Assembly (NCBI RefSeq): GCF_030131845.1
Contig: NZ_JASKYM010000001.1
Location: 62,001 to 126,000 of the forward strand
Reading direction: 5' to 3'
DNA length: 64,000 bases
Source of the DNA: Romboutsia sedimentorum
GTDB lineage: Bacteria; Bacillota; Clostridia; Peptostreptococcales; Peptostreptococcaceae
In this document: piece after piece, positions 55,138-63,185 of the stretch
Numbering within the stretch: the first letter of the stretch is position 1
Layout of the letters: the number at the start of each line of letters is the position of its first letter
Program-made: the position numbers and the translations under genes
The notes under the pieces: generated by a model
What the model saw: the letters and a program-made list of their open reading frames with translations, nothing else
Told to the model about the DNA's origin: nothing
Database searches by the model: none

Positions 55138-55968
55138 TCACCTATTATAGTTTAAATATTCACCAAATTCATCCCATGTTAGTTTAAATTTAGGAATACC
55201 TACATAATACGGAGCTATTTCATAAAGTCCAAAATAAACTACAATGCCATCTTCTTCTATATAAAAGCTTTGGTTATCACTTATTCCTTTAAAACCTTGT
55301 TCTTCGCTAAAATATATATCTTTATTTTCTTGTATTTGTTGCTTTATATATTTATCAATTATAGCCTTATAATTAATATCATTCTTAAACATATCTCTTA
55401 ATTTTATTTCTTTACCACTTATTAAATCATAATTAAATGCTTTTAAATAACTCATTCCATGCGCACCACCTGTAAATTCATATAACTTCATAGGTATGCT
55501 TATTAAATTATTTTTATTATAAGTAATCTTATAATCTGAATAAGCTTCGTATTGATATTTCATATATTTTTCTTTAGATTTTGAAAATATGTCTTCATAT
55601 TGTTTTTTATAATCTTTTGAATCTTCTTTTATCTTTTCTTTAAAGTTAACGCTATAATTACGCATTATTTTATTAATATTTTCAATTACTTTAATGTTAA
55701 AATCTTCATTTTCTAAATATTTATTTTTAATTTTCAAGTAAGGATAGCGAATATCAGACTTGAAAAATTCCGTATTTTCATTTATATTTTTCAGTTCTAC
55801 ATTAAAAATATCATTAACATTCATTTTTTTATATTTAAGTGAAAATATTTCTACATTTTGTATTTTTTCCATATTTGTGTTTTTATCAAAATTAGCATAT
55901 GAAAAAGATGTACTTAAAAGCACACTCATCAAACTTACACATGTCATTTGTTTTAATTTTTTCATCAT
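55138..55968 (-). CDS. Secreted DUF4163/DUF3298 protein
   Basis: 276 residues: signal peptide (about 1-26, ends FSYA), a DUF4163 region (about 60-170) and a C-terminal DUF3298 domain (EFTGGAHGMSYLKAFNYDLISGKEIKLRDMF and YEIAPYYVGIPKFKLTWDE). The same domain pair occurs extracellularly in RsiV-type anti-sigma factors that bind lysozyme, but there is no transmembrane segment or cytoplasmic anti-sigma part here. AAGGAG precedes the start. Monocistronic. Confidence 0.85.
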   Translation of the reverse strand: MMKKLKQMTCVSLMSVLLSTSFSYANFDKNTNMEKIQNVEIFSLKYKKMNVNDIFNVELKNINENTEFFKSDIRYPYLKIKNKYLENEDFNIKVIENINKIMRNYSVNFKEKIKEDSKDYKKQYEDIFSKSKEKYMKYQYEAYSDYKITYNKNNLISIPMKLYEFTGGAHGMSYLKAFNYDLISGKEIKLRDMFKNDINYKAIIDKYIKQQIQENKDIYFSEEQGFKGISDNQSFYIEEDGIVVYFGLYEIAPYYVGIPKFKLTWDEFGEYLNYNR

Positions 55969-56114
55969 AAGTACTCCTTAATATTTTTAGTTTATATTAA
56001 ATATAGTTTCTTCTATACTTATATATCTATACTAAAAATATCATTTAATATTTATATTAATTAAAATAAAAGCATATGTAAATTTAAAATAGTTAAATAT
56101 ATTGCTAATTATTC

Positions 56115-56348
56115 TCTCATCTTTTTATCCATAGATCAACCTACAATTTTACGGCTATACACATCCATATAGGCCATTAAATATAAAAAGTCTTATTTAA
56201 CTTTCTTATAGTTTCTGTGTGTGTTTCTAGGATATTTTCCGAAGATATTGCATTCCTTAATTAATCTATAAACGCTCTTATGATTAACGATTATTCCTCT
56301 CGCATCTAGTTCACATTTTATTATACGATATCCATAACATTGCTTGAA
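56115..56348 (-). pseudogene. IS3-family transposase remnant (OrfB part)
   Basis: Minus-strand translation gives YGYRIIKCELDARGIIVNHK then SVYRLIKEC, typical of the IS3 HTH_21 region. After a stop it resumes at FLYLMAYMDVYSRKIVG, TGA, SMDKKMRE, where the usual residue is Trp. The stretch between the two parts, including the first catalytic aspartate, is deleted. Two lesions and no terminal repeats: dead remnant. Confidence 0.85.
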
Positions 56349-56352
56349 TTGA

Positions 56353-56451
56353 CTATGCTAATCCATTCATTATAGTATCACTAATCCTTATTGATACCTT
56401 TCCTTTAACTATTAGTCCTATCAAACATCCTACAACGATTGTTCCTAACAT
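56353..56451 (-). pseudogene. Truncated LysO/DUF340-like N terminus
   Basis: A start with an excellent ribosome site (GGGAGGAGGAG, ATG 56451) opens a 32-codon frame beginning MLGTIVVGCLIGLIVKG and ending in TAG at the edge of the IS3 remnant. The hydrophobic N terminus resembles small lysine-exporter (LysO, DUF340) proteins; that identity is tentative. The gene appears cut off by the IS insertion or by a later deletion. Confidence 0.45.
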
Positions 56452-56548
56452 ATTACTCCTCCTCCCTATATTTTGTCTGAAATTTTTTTCTACTCTTTTA
56501 TCTTATTTTTAGTTTAAAATGTGTCTTTTAATAATTAGAACTTCATAT

Positions 56549-56596
56549 AAAAAAGAGTATCTTTTAATGATTAAATTCATTTTAAGATACCCTTTG
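56549..56596 (-). terminator. Terminator after the GntR gene
   Basis: Stem AAAGAGTATCTT / AAGATACCCTTT with inner AATG/CATT, on the minus strand just after the regulator gene. Confidence 0.7.
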
Positions 56597-56609
56597 TAAT
56601 AATATAAAC

Positions 56610-57281
56610 TTATAAATTATAACTTTCTAAAAAGCTCTTCTTTGCATTAACAATATGAGCTCTAGCTTCTTTTTCTGCTAAAACTTCATCACCTTCTGAT
56701 ATAGCATCTGCAATCTTTATATGTTCTGCTAATGCTAATTCTCTTCTTTCAATATTATTTAAGCTTATTTTTCTCAAACTCTTTAAATACTCATATATAT
56801 GCTCTAACTGTTCAATTAATCTTTTATTTTTACTTGCATGAAGAACTATTGAGTTAAATTCTGAATGTGCTTTTGCATATTCAATATACTCCATATCACT
56901 TGTATTCCCCTCCATGATGCTTAGTATTTCCTTTAACTTTCTTATTTCTATTCTAGATATATTTAAACATGCAAGTCTTACAGCTAACCCTTCTAAAACT
57001 TCTCTTAAATCATATATTTCAATAGCATCTTCTATTGAAATTCCTTTTACCAATGTTCCTTTTCTTGGCATATTAATAGCTAGTCCTTCTATTTCTAACT
57101 GTCTTAATGCCTCTCTAACAGGAGTTCTACTAACTCCCATACTTGATGCAATTATATTCTCTACTAGTCTATCCCCTGGATTTAATTTATTTTCAAAAAT
57201 AGCACTTCTAAGTTCATATAATACTATTTCTCTCATTGGTCTTAAATCTGAGCTTTCTACTTTATTAAATATCGTTTCCAC
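56610..57281 (-). CDS. GntR-family regulator, FCD (FadR) subfamily
   Basis: 223 residues: winged helix (residues about 14-80; LNPGDRLVENIIASSMGVSRTPVREALRQLE) and the C-terminal FCD helical bundle (about 90-215) with AHSEFNSIVLHASKN and LAEHIKIADAI, whose histidines usually hold a metal. FCD regulators respond to organic acids such as citrate or malate. It lies at the end of the oad operon but has its own promoter (TTGAAA-18-TATAAT on the minus strand). It is similar to the regulator at 61054-61734. A role in citrate/oxaloacetate control is inferred from position. Confidence 0.88.
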   Translation of the reverse strand: METIFNKVESSDLRPMREIVLYELRSAIFENKLNPGDRLVENIIASSMGVSRTPVREALRQLEIEGLAINMPRKGTLVKGISIEDAIEIYDLREVLEGLAVRLACLNISRIEIRKLKEILSIMEGNTSDMEYIEYAKAHSEFNSIVLHASKNKRLIEQLEHIYEYLKSLRKISLNNIERRELALAEHIKIADAISEGDEVLAEKEARAHIVNAKKSFLESYNL

Positions 57282-57313
57282 TTTAATTACTCCTTATTTA
57301 CAGTCATTATTAA

Positions 57314-57343
57314 ATTATACCCTAAGTTTTTTGTATTTTTCAA
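57314..57343 (-). promoter_or_regulatory. Promoter of the GntR/FCD gene
   Basis: Minus-strand TTGAAA (57338-57343), 18-bp spacer, TATAAT (57314-57319), about 35 bp upstream of the regulator start. Confidence 0.7.
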
Positions 57344-57382
57344 CAATAAAAATTTATTTCTAATATATTTTTTCTATACATA

Positions 57383-57430
57383 TAAAAATATGCACCTGAT
57401 AGCTTATACCATCAAAGTGCATATTTTTAT
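57383..57430 (-). terminator. Terminator of the oxaloacetate decarboxylase operon
   Basis: Hairpin AAAAATATGCAC / GTGCATATTTTTA (57384-57395 and 57417-57429) at the end of oadB on the minus strand. Confidence 0.8.
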
Positions 57431-57448
57431 CTATTAAATAATAATTAA

Positions 57449-58579
57449 TTAAGCAAAGAACTTAAGTAATACACCTGCAACTACTGCAGAGCCTATAACT
57501 CCTGCTATATTTGGTCCCATTGAATGCATAAGTAAGAAGTTTGAAGGATTTTCTTCTTGTCCAATTTTTTGTACAACTCTTGCTGCCATTGGTACTGCAG
57601 AAACCCCTGCTGCACCTATCATTGGATTTATCTTCCCTTTAGTTAACTTGCACATTAACTTACCAAATAATACTCCTGATGCTGTCCCTACAGAGAATGC
57701 CGCAAGTCCCATTGCTATTATTCCTAAAGTTTGTACTGATAGTAATGTTTCAGCATTAGTAGTTGCTCCAACTGTTAATCCTAAGAATATAGTAATTATA
57801 TACATTAATGAATTTTGAGCAGTTTCTACTAATTTAGGAACTATACCTGATTCTTTTAACAAGTTACCAAACATAAGCATACCTACAAGTGGTGCTGCAG
57901 TTGGTAATAATCCTATAACTATTATCATTGCAACTATTGGGAATACTAATTTTTCTGTTCTTGATACTGGTCTTAACTGTTCCATTTTTATCATACGCTC
58001 TTCTTTAGTTGTTAACGCTCTAATGATTGGCGGTTGTATAACTGGAACTAATGCCATGTATGAATAAGCCGCTAGTGCTATTGTTCCTAATAAATGTGGT
58101 GCTAACTGCCCTGTTAATTGTATTGCTGTTGGTCCATCTGCTCCACCTATTATACCTATAGATGCTGCTTCTGTTCCTGTGAATCCTAAAACTATTGCTC
58201 CTAAGAAAGCAAAGAATATACCAAATTGAGCGGCTGCTCCAAGTAACATTGTCTTAGGGTTTGCTATCATTGGTCCAAAGTCTGTACCTGCACCTATACA
58301 TAAGAATATTAACGGTGGGTAGATTCCAAGTTTAACCCCTTGATATAGGTAGTAGAATAGTCCACCATTTTGACCATCAGTGGCTGGATTCATTAAATCT
58401 ACTCCTGGCATATTAGCAAGTAACATACCTGTTGCTATTGGTATTAATAGATACGGCTCGTATCCTTTTGCTATGGCTAGGTATAAAAATACACATGCCA
58501 ATACTATTACTATTAAACTCTTTATCGACATCATTGCAAACCCTGATTCCGCAAAGAATTGAATTATCATTTCTCCCAT
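57449..58579 (-). CDS. oadB: Sodium-pumping oxaloacetate decarboxylase, beta subunit
   Basis: 376-residue membrane subunit with about nine helices. The conserved GGADGPTAIQL region (about 147) and NAETLLSVQTLGIIAMGLAAF are typical. It decarboxylates carboxybiotin and couples this to Na+ export, generating a sodium gradient. Adjacent biotin-carrier, gamma and alpha genes make the complete complex. Confidence 0.94.
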   Translation of the reverse strand: MGEMIIQFFAESGFAMMSIKSLIVIVLACVFLYLAIAKGYEPYLLIPIATGMLLANMPGVDLMNPATDGQNGGLFYYLYQGVKLGIYPPLIFLCIGAGTDFGPMIANPKTMLLGAAAQFGIFFAFLGAIVLGFTGTEAASIGIIGGADGPTAIQLTGQLAPHLLGTIALAAYSYMALVPVIQPPIIRALTTKEERMIKMEQLRPVSRTEKLVFPIVAMIIVIGLLPTAAPLVGMLMFGNLLKESGIVPKLVETAQNSLMYIITIFLGLTVGATTNAETLLSVQTLGIIAMGLAAFSVGTASGVLFGKLMCKLTKGKINPMIGAAGVSAVPMAARVVQKIGQEENPSNFLLMHSMGPNIAGVIGSAVVAGVLLKFFA

Positions 58580-58606
58580 GTTGCTTTTCCTCCTTCAGAT
58601 AGCCTA

Positions 58607-58951
58607 TTAAGCTATTTCTAATATGCTGTCACCAAGGTTTACATTTTGACCTTTGTTAACACTTATTGATGCAACTTGCCCATCAGCTGGGGCAACTATT
58701 TCATTTTCCATTTTCATAGCTTCAAGTATAGCTAATACCTGGCCTTTTTTAACTGCTTGTCCTTGCTTTACTAATACATTTAATATTGTTCCTGGCATTG
58801 GAGCAGTTATACTTTCTCCACTTGTATTTGCAACTGGCTTAACATCAGCTGGTGCTGTAGTTTTCTTTGGAGTAGTTCCTGCAGCTACTTCTTCTATTTC
58901 AACTTCGTATACTTTTCCGTTTAATGTTATATGATATGTTTTAGCGCTCAT
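58607..58951 (-). CDS. Biotin-carrier subunit of the decarboxylase
   Basis: 114 residues ending in a biotinyl domain with the biotinylation motif EAMKMENEI (lysine at about residue 80), preceded by an Ala/Pro linker and an N-terminal [15 protein letters not shown] strand pair. In other species this domain is fused to the alpha subunit; here it is separate, as in glutaconyl- and methylmalonyl-CoA decarboxylases. Confidence 0.9.
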   Translation of the reverse strand: MSAKTYHITLNGKVYEVEIEEVAAGTTPKKTTAPADVKPVANTSGESITAPMPGTILNVLVKQGQAVKKGQVLAILEAMKMENEIVAPADGQVASISVNKGQNVNLGDSILEIA

Positions 58952-59006
58952 TTTTTATTACCTTCCTTTAAACCGTAAATTATTTAAGTTTTATTTTTAT
59001 TAAATA

Positions 59007-59291
59007 CTATTTTACTCTTTTTATGCTTGTTACGTGAAGATTTGGATTTACTTTTCCTTCTCCAGCCATTATAGAAGCTGCTATTGCAACTACTACCTTT
59101 TCTTCTTCATTATCATCATCTTCTACTACTGTTTGTGCGACTTCTTTCTTGACATCAGCTTTAGGCTTTTCTTTGAATATGTGCTTAAAAGAATCTAATA
59201 TAAGTGAAATCACTAATAATGTTAAGAATACTATTGTCATACTTGATAGTGTTACTGATAATGCTTGTATTAATGTTAGTTTTTCTCCCAT
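59007..59291 (-). CDS. oadG: OadG-like gamma subunit
   Basis: 94 residues: one N-terminal membrane helix (about 10-30; VTLSSMTIVFLTLLVISLIL), a basic then acidic linker (VVEDDDNEEEKVVV) and a short C-terminal part. It anchors and stabilises the decarboxylase complex. Between oadA and the biotin-carrier gene. Confidence 0.85.
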   Translation of the reverse strand: MGEKLTLIQALSVTLSSMTIVFLTLLVISLILDSFKHIFKEKPKADVKKEVAQTVVEDDDNEEEKVVVAIAASIMAGEGKVNPNLHVTSIKRVK

Positions 59292-59309
59292 AATATTATC
59301 ACCCGTTCT

Positions 59310-60707
59310 CTACATAGTTACTGTTATATATTTTATTGCATTTTCGTCTTCTTCTACTTCAACTTTTGGGTTGTACTTACTTTCTAAGAATTTAGGAGCT
59401 ACTTGTGGGAATAATGCATATGCTAATACATCTTCATCATTTTTCGCTAACTCTCCTGCTTCTTTTTTCATAGCTTCAAATTCTGGAGCTATTAAATCTG
59501 CAGGCCTCACAGTTATAGTTTCTTCATCTCCTATTATCTTTATCTTTATTGCTTCATCTATAGGAGCTGGAGCTTGTCCATATAATCCTTTTACATAATC
59601 TTTTATTTCTTTTGGTATTAATTTGTATCTTTCACCAGTTAATACATTGAATAATGCTTGTGTTCCAACCATTTGACTCAGCGGAGTAACAAGTGGTGGA
59701 TATCCTAAGTCTTTTCTTACTCTAGGTACTTCATTTAATACTTCTTCGTATTTATCTGATGCACCTTGTTGTTCTAGTTGAGATAATAAGTTTGATAACA
59801 TTCCTCCTGGTACTTGGTACTTTAATGTTTGAGGATCTGTTAATAATACTTTAGGATTTAATATTCCCTCACTCATATACTTATCTCTTATTGGTTTGAA
59901 GTAATCTGCAACCTCTAAAAGTTTCTCAGTATCAAGTCCTGGATTTCTGTTCATTTCAGCAAATGTAATTGCTAATGATTCTGTTGGTGGTTGAGAAGTT
60001 CCTCCACTAAATGGCGATATAGCAGTATCTATTATATCTACTCCTGCTTCAACAGCTTTCATATATATCATATCAGCTATTCCACTTGTACAGTGTGTAT
60101 GTAACTGTATTGGAAGATTAGTTACTTCCTTTACACGCTTAACTAAATCATATGCATTATATGGAGTTAAAACACCTGCCATATCTTTTATACAGATTGA
60201 ATCTGCACCCATATTTTCTAAAATCTTTATCAATTCTAAATAATATTCAGTCGTGTGTATCGGACTTGTTGTATATGATATTGCACATTGACAATGTCCA
60301 TTGTATTTCTTTATAGCTTTCATTGATGCTTCTACGTTCTTAACATCATTTAATGCATCAAATACTCTTATTATATCAATCCCATTTTTTATAGATAGCT
60401 CTATAAACTTTTCAACTGTATCATCTGCATAATGTCTGTATCCTAAAAGATTTTGACCTCTTAAAAGCATTTGTAACTTAGTATTTTTTACATGCTTTCT
60501 TATAAGTCTTAGCCTTTCCCATGGATCTTCATGTAAAAAACGTATACATGCATCAAATGTAGCTCCACCCCATACCTCCATTGAATGGTATCCTACTTGG
60601 TCCATTGTCTCTAAGATAGGGATGATTTCGTCTGTTGTTAACCTTGTTGCTATTAAAGATTGATGCCCATCTCTTAAAGCAGTTTCAGTTATTTTTAACT
60701 TACTCAT
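59310..60707 (-). CDS. oadA: Oxaloacetate decarboxylase, alpha (carboxyltransferase) subunit
   Basis: 465 residues. The carboxyltransferase TIM barrel (about 1-280) has the metal site ETALRDGHQSLIATR, the carboxybiotin-transfer lysine in CIKDMAGVL and QLHTHCTSG. The PYC_OADA domain continues to about residue 450. The C-terminal biotin domain of the fused form is missing and is supplied by the separate gene at 58607-58951. First gene of the operon; CAGGAGAG precedes the start. Confidence 0.95.
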   Translation of the reverse strand: MSKLKITETALRDGHQSLIATRLTTDEIIPILETMDQVGYHSMEVWGGATFDACIRFLHEDPWERLRLIRKHVKNTKLQMLLRGQNLLGYRHYADDTVEKFIELSIKNGIDIIRVFDALNDVKNVEASMKAIKKYNGHCQCAISYTTSPIHTTEYYLELIKILENMGADSICIKDMAGVLTPYNAYDLVKRVKEVTNLPIQLHTHCTSGIADMIYMKAVEAGVDIIDTAISPFSGGTSQPPTESLAITFAEMNRNPGLDTEKLLEVADYFKPIRDKYMSEGILNPKVLLTDPQTLKYQVPGGMLSNLLSQLEQQGASDKYEEVLNEVPRVRKDLGYPPLVTPLSQMVGTQALFNVLTGERYKLIPKEIKDYVKGLYGQAPAPIDEAIKIKIIGDEETITVRPADLIAPEFEAMKKEAGELAKNDEDVLAYALFPQVAPKFLESKYNPKVEVEEDENAIKYITVTM

Positions 60708-60887
60708 CTAAATATCACTCTCCTGTAAAACTTATTTAAACAAAAATTTAATTTTTTTATAGATTTTTAATACATTAGATATACTATCTTTACTACTTCA
60801 TCAAAATGTTTTCACAGTCTATAAAAATCAGTATTTTTGTTATTTATGTTTGATTTTCTTTACTAATTTATTATATAATTTAATGCT

Positions 60888-60973
60888 TTGTATACCAAGT
60901 TCTTTTTGTGTTTTTTTAGTATTATTCCATGCTTTTTGTAACAAATTGTATACTTTATTGGTTTTTTGTATAC
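60888..60973. promoter_or_regulatory. Repeated TTGTATAC sites between oadA and the GntR gene
   Basis: TTGTATAC occurs three times (60888-60895, 60946-60953 and 60966-60973; the last two are 20 bp apart), with a TTTGTAACAAA palindrome (60935-60945) between. The intergenic region drives two divergent units: oadA on the minus strand and the FCD regulator on the plus strand. The sites are candidate operators for one or both FCD regulators. The rest of the 346-bp gap is AT-rich without coding remnants. Confidence 0.55.
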
Positions 60974-61053
60974 TATATCGTCAAATTTCGTTGGCATTTT
61001 CACACTTTTGAGTTAAAATATAAGTAGAATAATTTATGGAAGGAATGTAAAAT

Positions 61054-61734
61054 ATGTACAATTGGATGGATGAATTTGTAAATGATACAGATCTATCTCA
61101 AAATAGACCTATTAGAGAAGTCGTATATGAGAGCTTAAGAAGCACATTAATTAGTGGAAAAGTTCCTGTAGGGGAAAGAATAATAGAGAAAGAATACGCT
61201 CAAAGATTGAATATAAGTAGAACACCTGTTAGAGAGGCCCTAAAACAGTTAGAAACTGAGGACCTAATTGAATATATACCTAGATTAGGCGTTGTAGCTA
61301 AAAAAGTTACTAAAGAAGATGTTATTGAAATATATAGAATTAGAGAATCACTTGAATTTTTAGTTATATGTCAAGCTATGGAAAACATTACCCCAGATGA
61401 AATAAATAAAATCTCAGAACTTTTAGATTTAACTGAAAATTTTAATATGCAAGGAAATATAAATGAAGTTAATAAATTGTTCACAGAATTTAATTTCTTA
61501 ATTAGTGATGCTTCTAGAATGAGAAGATTGCCTATGATGATTTCTAATTTAAGTAATTATTTACAAAGATTTAGAAATATTTCTATATTAGATAATGAAA
61601 GAAGAGAAAGAGCTTTAGTTGAGCATAGACAAATATTAAATGCTATCGTGTCTAAAGATAAAGATTTAGTTGAAGAAACTATAAAATCACATCTAGAAGT
61701 TTCTTTAAATGTGGTTTTAAATGAAATAAGCTAA
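61054..61734 (+). CDS. GntR-family regulator, FCD subfamily
   Basis: 226 residues: winged helix at about residues 16-80 (VGERIIEKEYAQRLNISRTPVREALKQLE) and FCD bundle (about 90-220). It is divergent from oadA and convergent with citXG, so it probably controls citrate/oxaloacetate catabolism in the manner of the Enterococcus CitO family; that is inferred. GAAGGAATG precedes the start. It shares the RPxRE(I/V)V…LRS N terminus with the regulator at 56610-57281. Confidence 0.9.
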   Translation: MYNWMDEFVNDTDLSQNRPIREVVYESLRSTLISGKVPVGERIIEKEYAQRLNISRTPVREALKQLETEDLIEYIPRLGVVAKKVTKEDVIEIYRIRESLEFLVICQAMENITPDEINKISELLDLTENFNMQGNINEVNKLFTEFNFLISDASRMRRLPMMISNLSNYLQRFRNISILDNERRERALVEHRQILNAIVSKDKDLVEETIKSHLEVSLNVVLNEIS

Positions 61735-61735
61735 T

Positions 61736-61777
61736 AAAAAATGAGAGTATAAAAATATTTTTATACTCTCATTTTTT
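61736..61777. terminator. Perfect bidirectional terminator
   Basis: A 32-bp perfect palindrome (arms ATGAGAGTATAAAAAT, 61741-61772) flanked by A5 and T5, between the convergent GntR and citXG genes. Confidence 0.9.
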
Positions 61778-61778
61778 A

Positions 61779-63146
61779 TTATACATTTATATATTTATTT
61801 TTTATTTCTAGTAATAATATACTTATAGCTAGTAAATCTGCACACCCACCTGGACTTATGTTTTTTTGTATATATTCTATCTCTAATTTTTTAATTCTAT
61901 CTCTTCCTTCAATAGTATTAACGCCTCCTATTTTTAATAAATCTTTTGCATCAGATTGTACTTTTCGTAAGGTTTGTATATCTTGTCTATAAACTACCGT
62001 ACTATCTTCAACTACAGACATAAGATGAATTAATATTTGAGTATACAAATTATTTCCATATAAAGTTGTATATTCATATTCCTTGATTATATTATCAAAA
62101 ACTACAGATAGTCCATCTTTTACTTGTCCTCTTATTCCCGTAAAGCCATACTCTAAGTACAATTTTTCTCCATGAGTTAATTTTTCTTTAACTTCAAGAT
62201 TTTTAAAATCATCTAATATATCTTCTGCCATAACTTTAATTATCTCTTTAATGTCATGAAAGCTTTTATTTTCATAAGTTGCTTTCATAGTAGCACTTAT
62301 GCAAATTCCCATTAAAAATATCATACCTTTATGAGTATTTACATTATTCGTAGATTCTAACATTTTTTCTTCACATTCTAATCCTATATTCCTAATTGCA
62401 TCAAATATATATTGTGGACTTTTATATGTATAAGAGATCTTAGCCATTTCCTTTAAATACGGTGTTATTGTCATTGAGCTAGTTAAAAATGTATAATAGT
62501 TCATGTCTTTATGAGATCCACTACTTACTGGTGATACTAATCCAAAAGATGGAAATGTAGATACCTCGCTTATCATAGCCTTAAGAGCTAGTTGAGAAAT
62601 ATTATAGGATGTATCTTCTATTAATCCTTGTTTTTTTTTATATTGGTTATATAATTCATCAAAATAGTTTTTTATTTCATCTATACTATGACTTTGCGCT
62701 CTTGAACATATTTTAGCATCTAAATTACATATAAAGCATTTTCTAGGTTTTTTATATAAATCTGATCGTGATATACCTATCATTTTGTCATTTTTATATG
62801 TGTATACATCTATATCAACACAACGCCCAAGAATATGTTTTTCTTCTATGTCTATCATAAGCTTTTTGATGCTTACAAAGTCTGCTCTAAATAAAAGATG
62901 GCATACTAAACCTTCTCTATTTTTATATTTATCATTATAAACTATGTATTTTTTATGATAAGTCATTATCTCACTATATATTATATTAACTATATCATCT
63001 GTAATATAATTTGATTTTTCAAGTCCAGGATAATTAATTCTTATTGTAACTAAGGTTTTATCTTTATTTTTTCCCATTAACGTTTCTTGATTATATACTC
63101 TTTTTTCTCTATCTATTAAAAATGCTTGTATTAAATCTGTATTCAT
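61779..63146 (-). CDS. citXG: Bifunctional CitX/CitG citrate lyase prosthetic-group protein
   Basis: 455 residues. The N-terminal CitX domain (about 1-165; GRCVDIDVYTYKNDKMIGISRSDL, then a cysteine-rich CFICNLDAKICSRAQ) transfers the prosthetic group to the acyl-carrier subunit of citrate lyase. The C-terminal CitG domain (about 175-455; FPSFGLVSPVSSGSHKDMN, TNNVNTHKGMIFL, SPGGCADLLA) makes triphosphoribosyl-dephospho-CoA. Such fusions are known. No strong ribosome site precedes ATG 63146 (AGTGGA is 18 bases away), so it may rely on coupling to citC, whose stop is 40 bp upstream. Confidence 0.9.
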   Translation of the reverse strand: MNTDLIQAFLIDREKRVYNQETLMGKNKDKTLVTIRINYPGLEKSNYITDDIVNIIYSEIMTYHKKYIVYNDKYKNREGLVCHLLFRADFVSIKKLMIDIEEKHILGRCVDIDVYTYKNDKMIGISRSDLYKKPRKCFICNLDAKICSRAQSHSIDEIKNYFDELYNQYKKKQGLIEDTSYNISQLALKAMISEVSTFPSFGLVSPVSSGSHKDMNYYTFLTSSMTITPYLKEMAKISYTYKSPQYIFDAIRNIGLECEEKMLESTNNVNTHKGMIFLMGICISATMKATYENKSFHDIKEIIKVMAEDILDDFKNLEVKEKLTHGEKLYLEYGFTGIRGQVKDGLSVVFDNIIKEYEYTTLYGNNLYTQILIHLMSVVEDSTVVYRQDIQTLRKVQSDAKDLLKIGGVNTIEGRDRIKKLEIEYIQKNISPGGCADLLAISILLLEIKNKYINV

Positions 63147-63185
63147 AATTGGTCTAGTAAAAAATCCACTTAGTTTAATTCAAAA

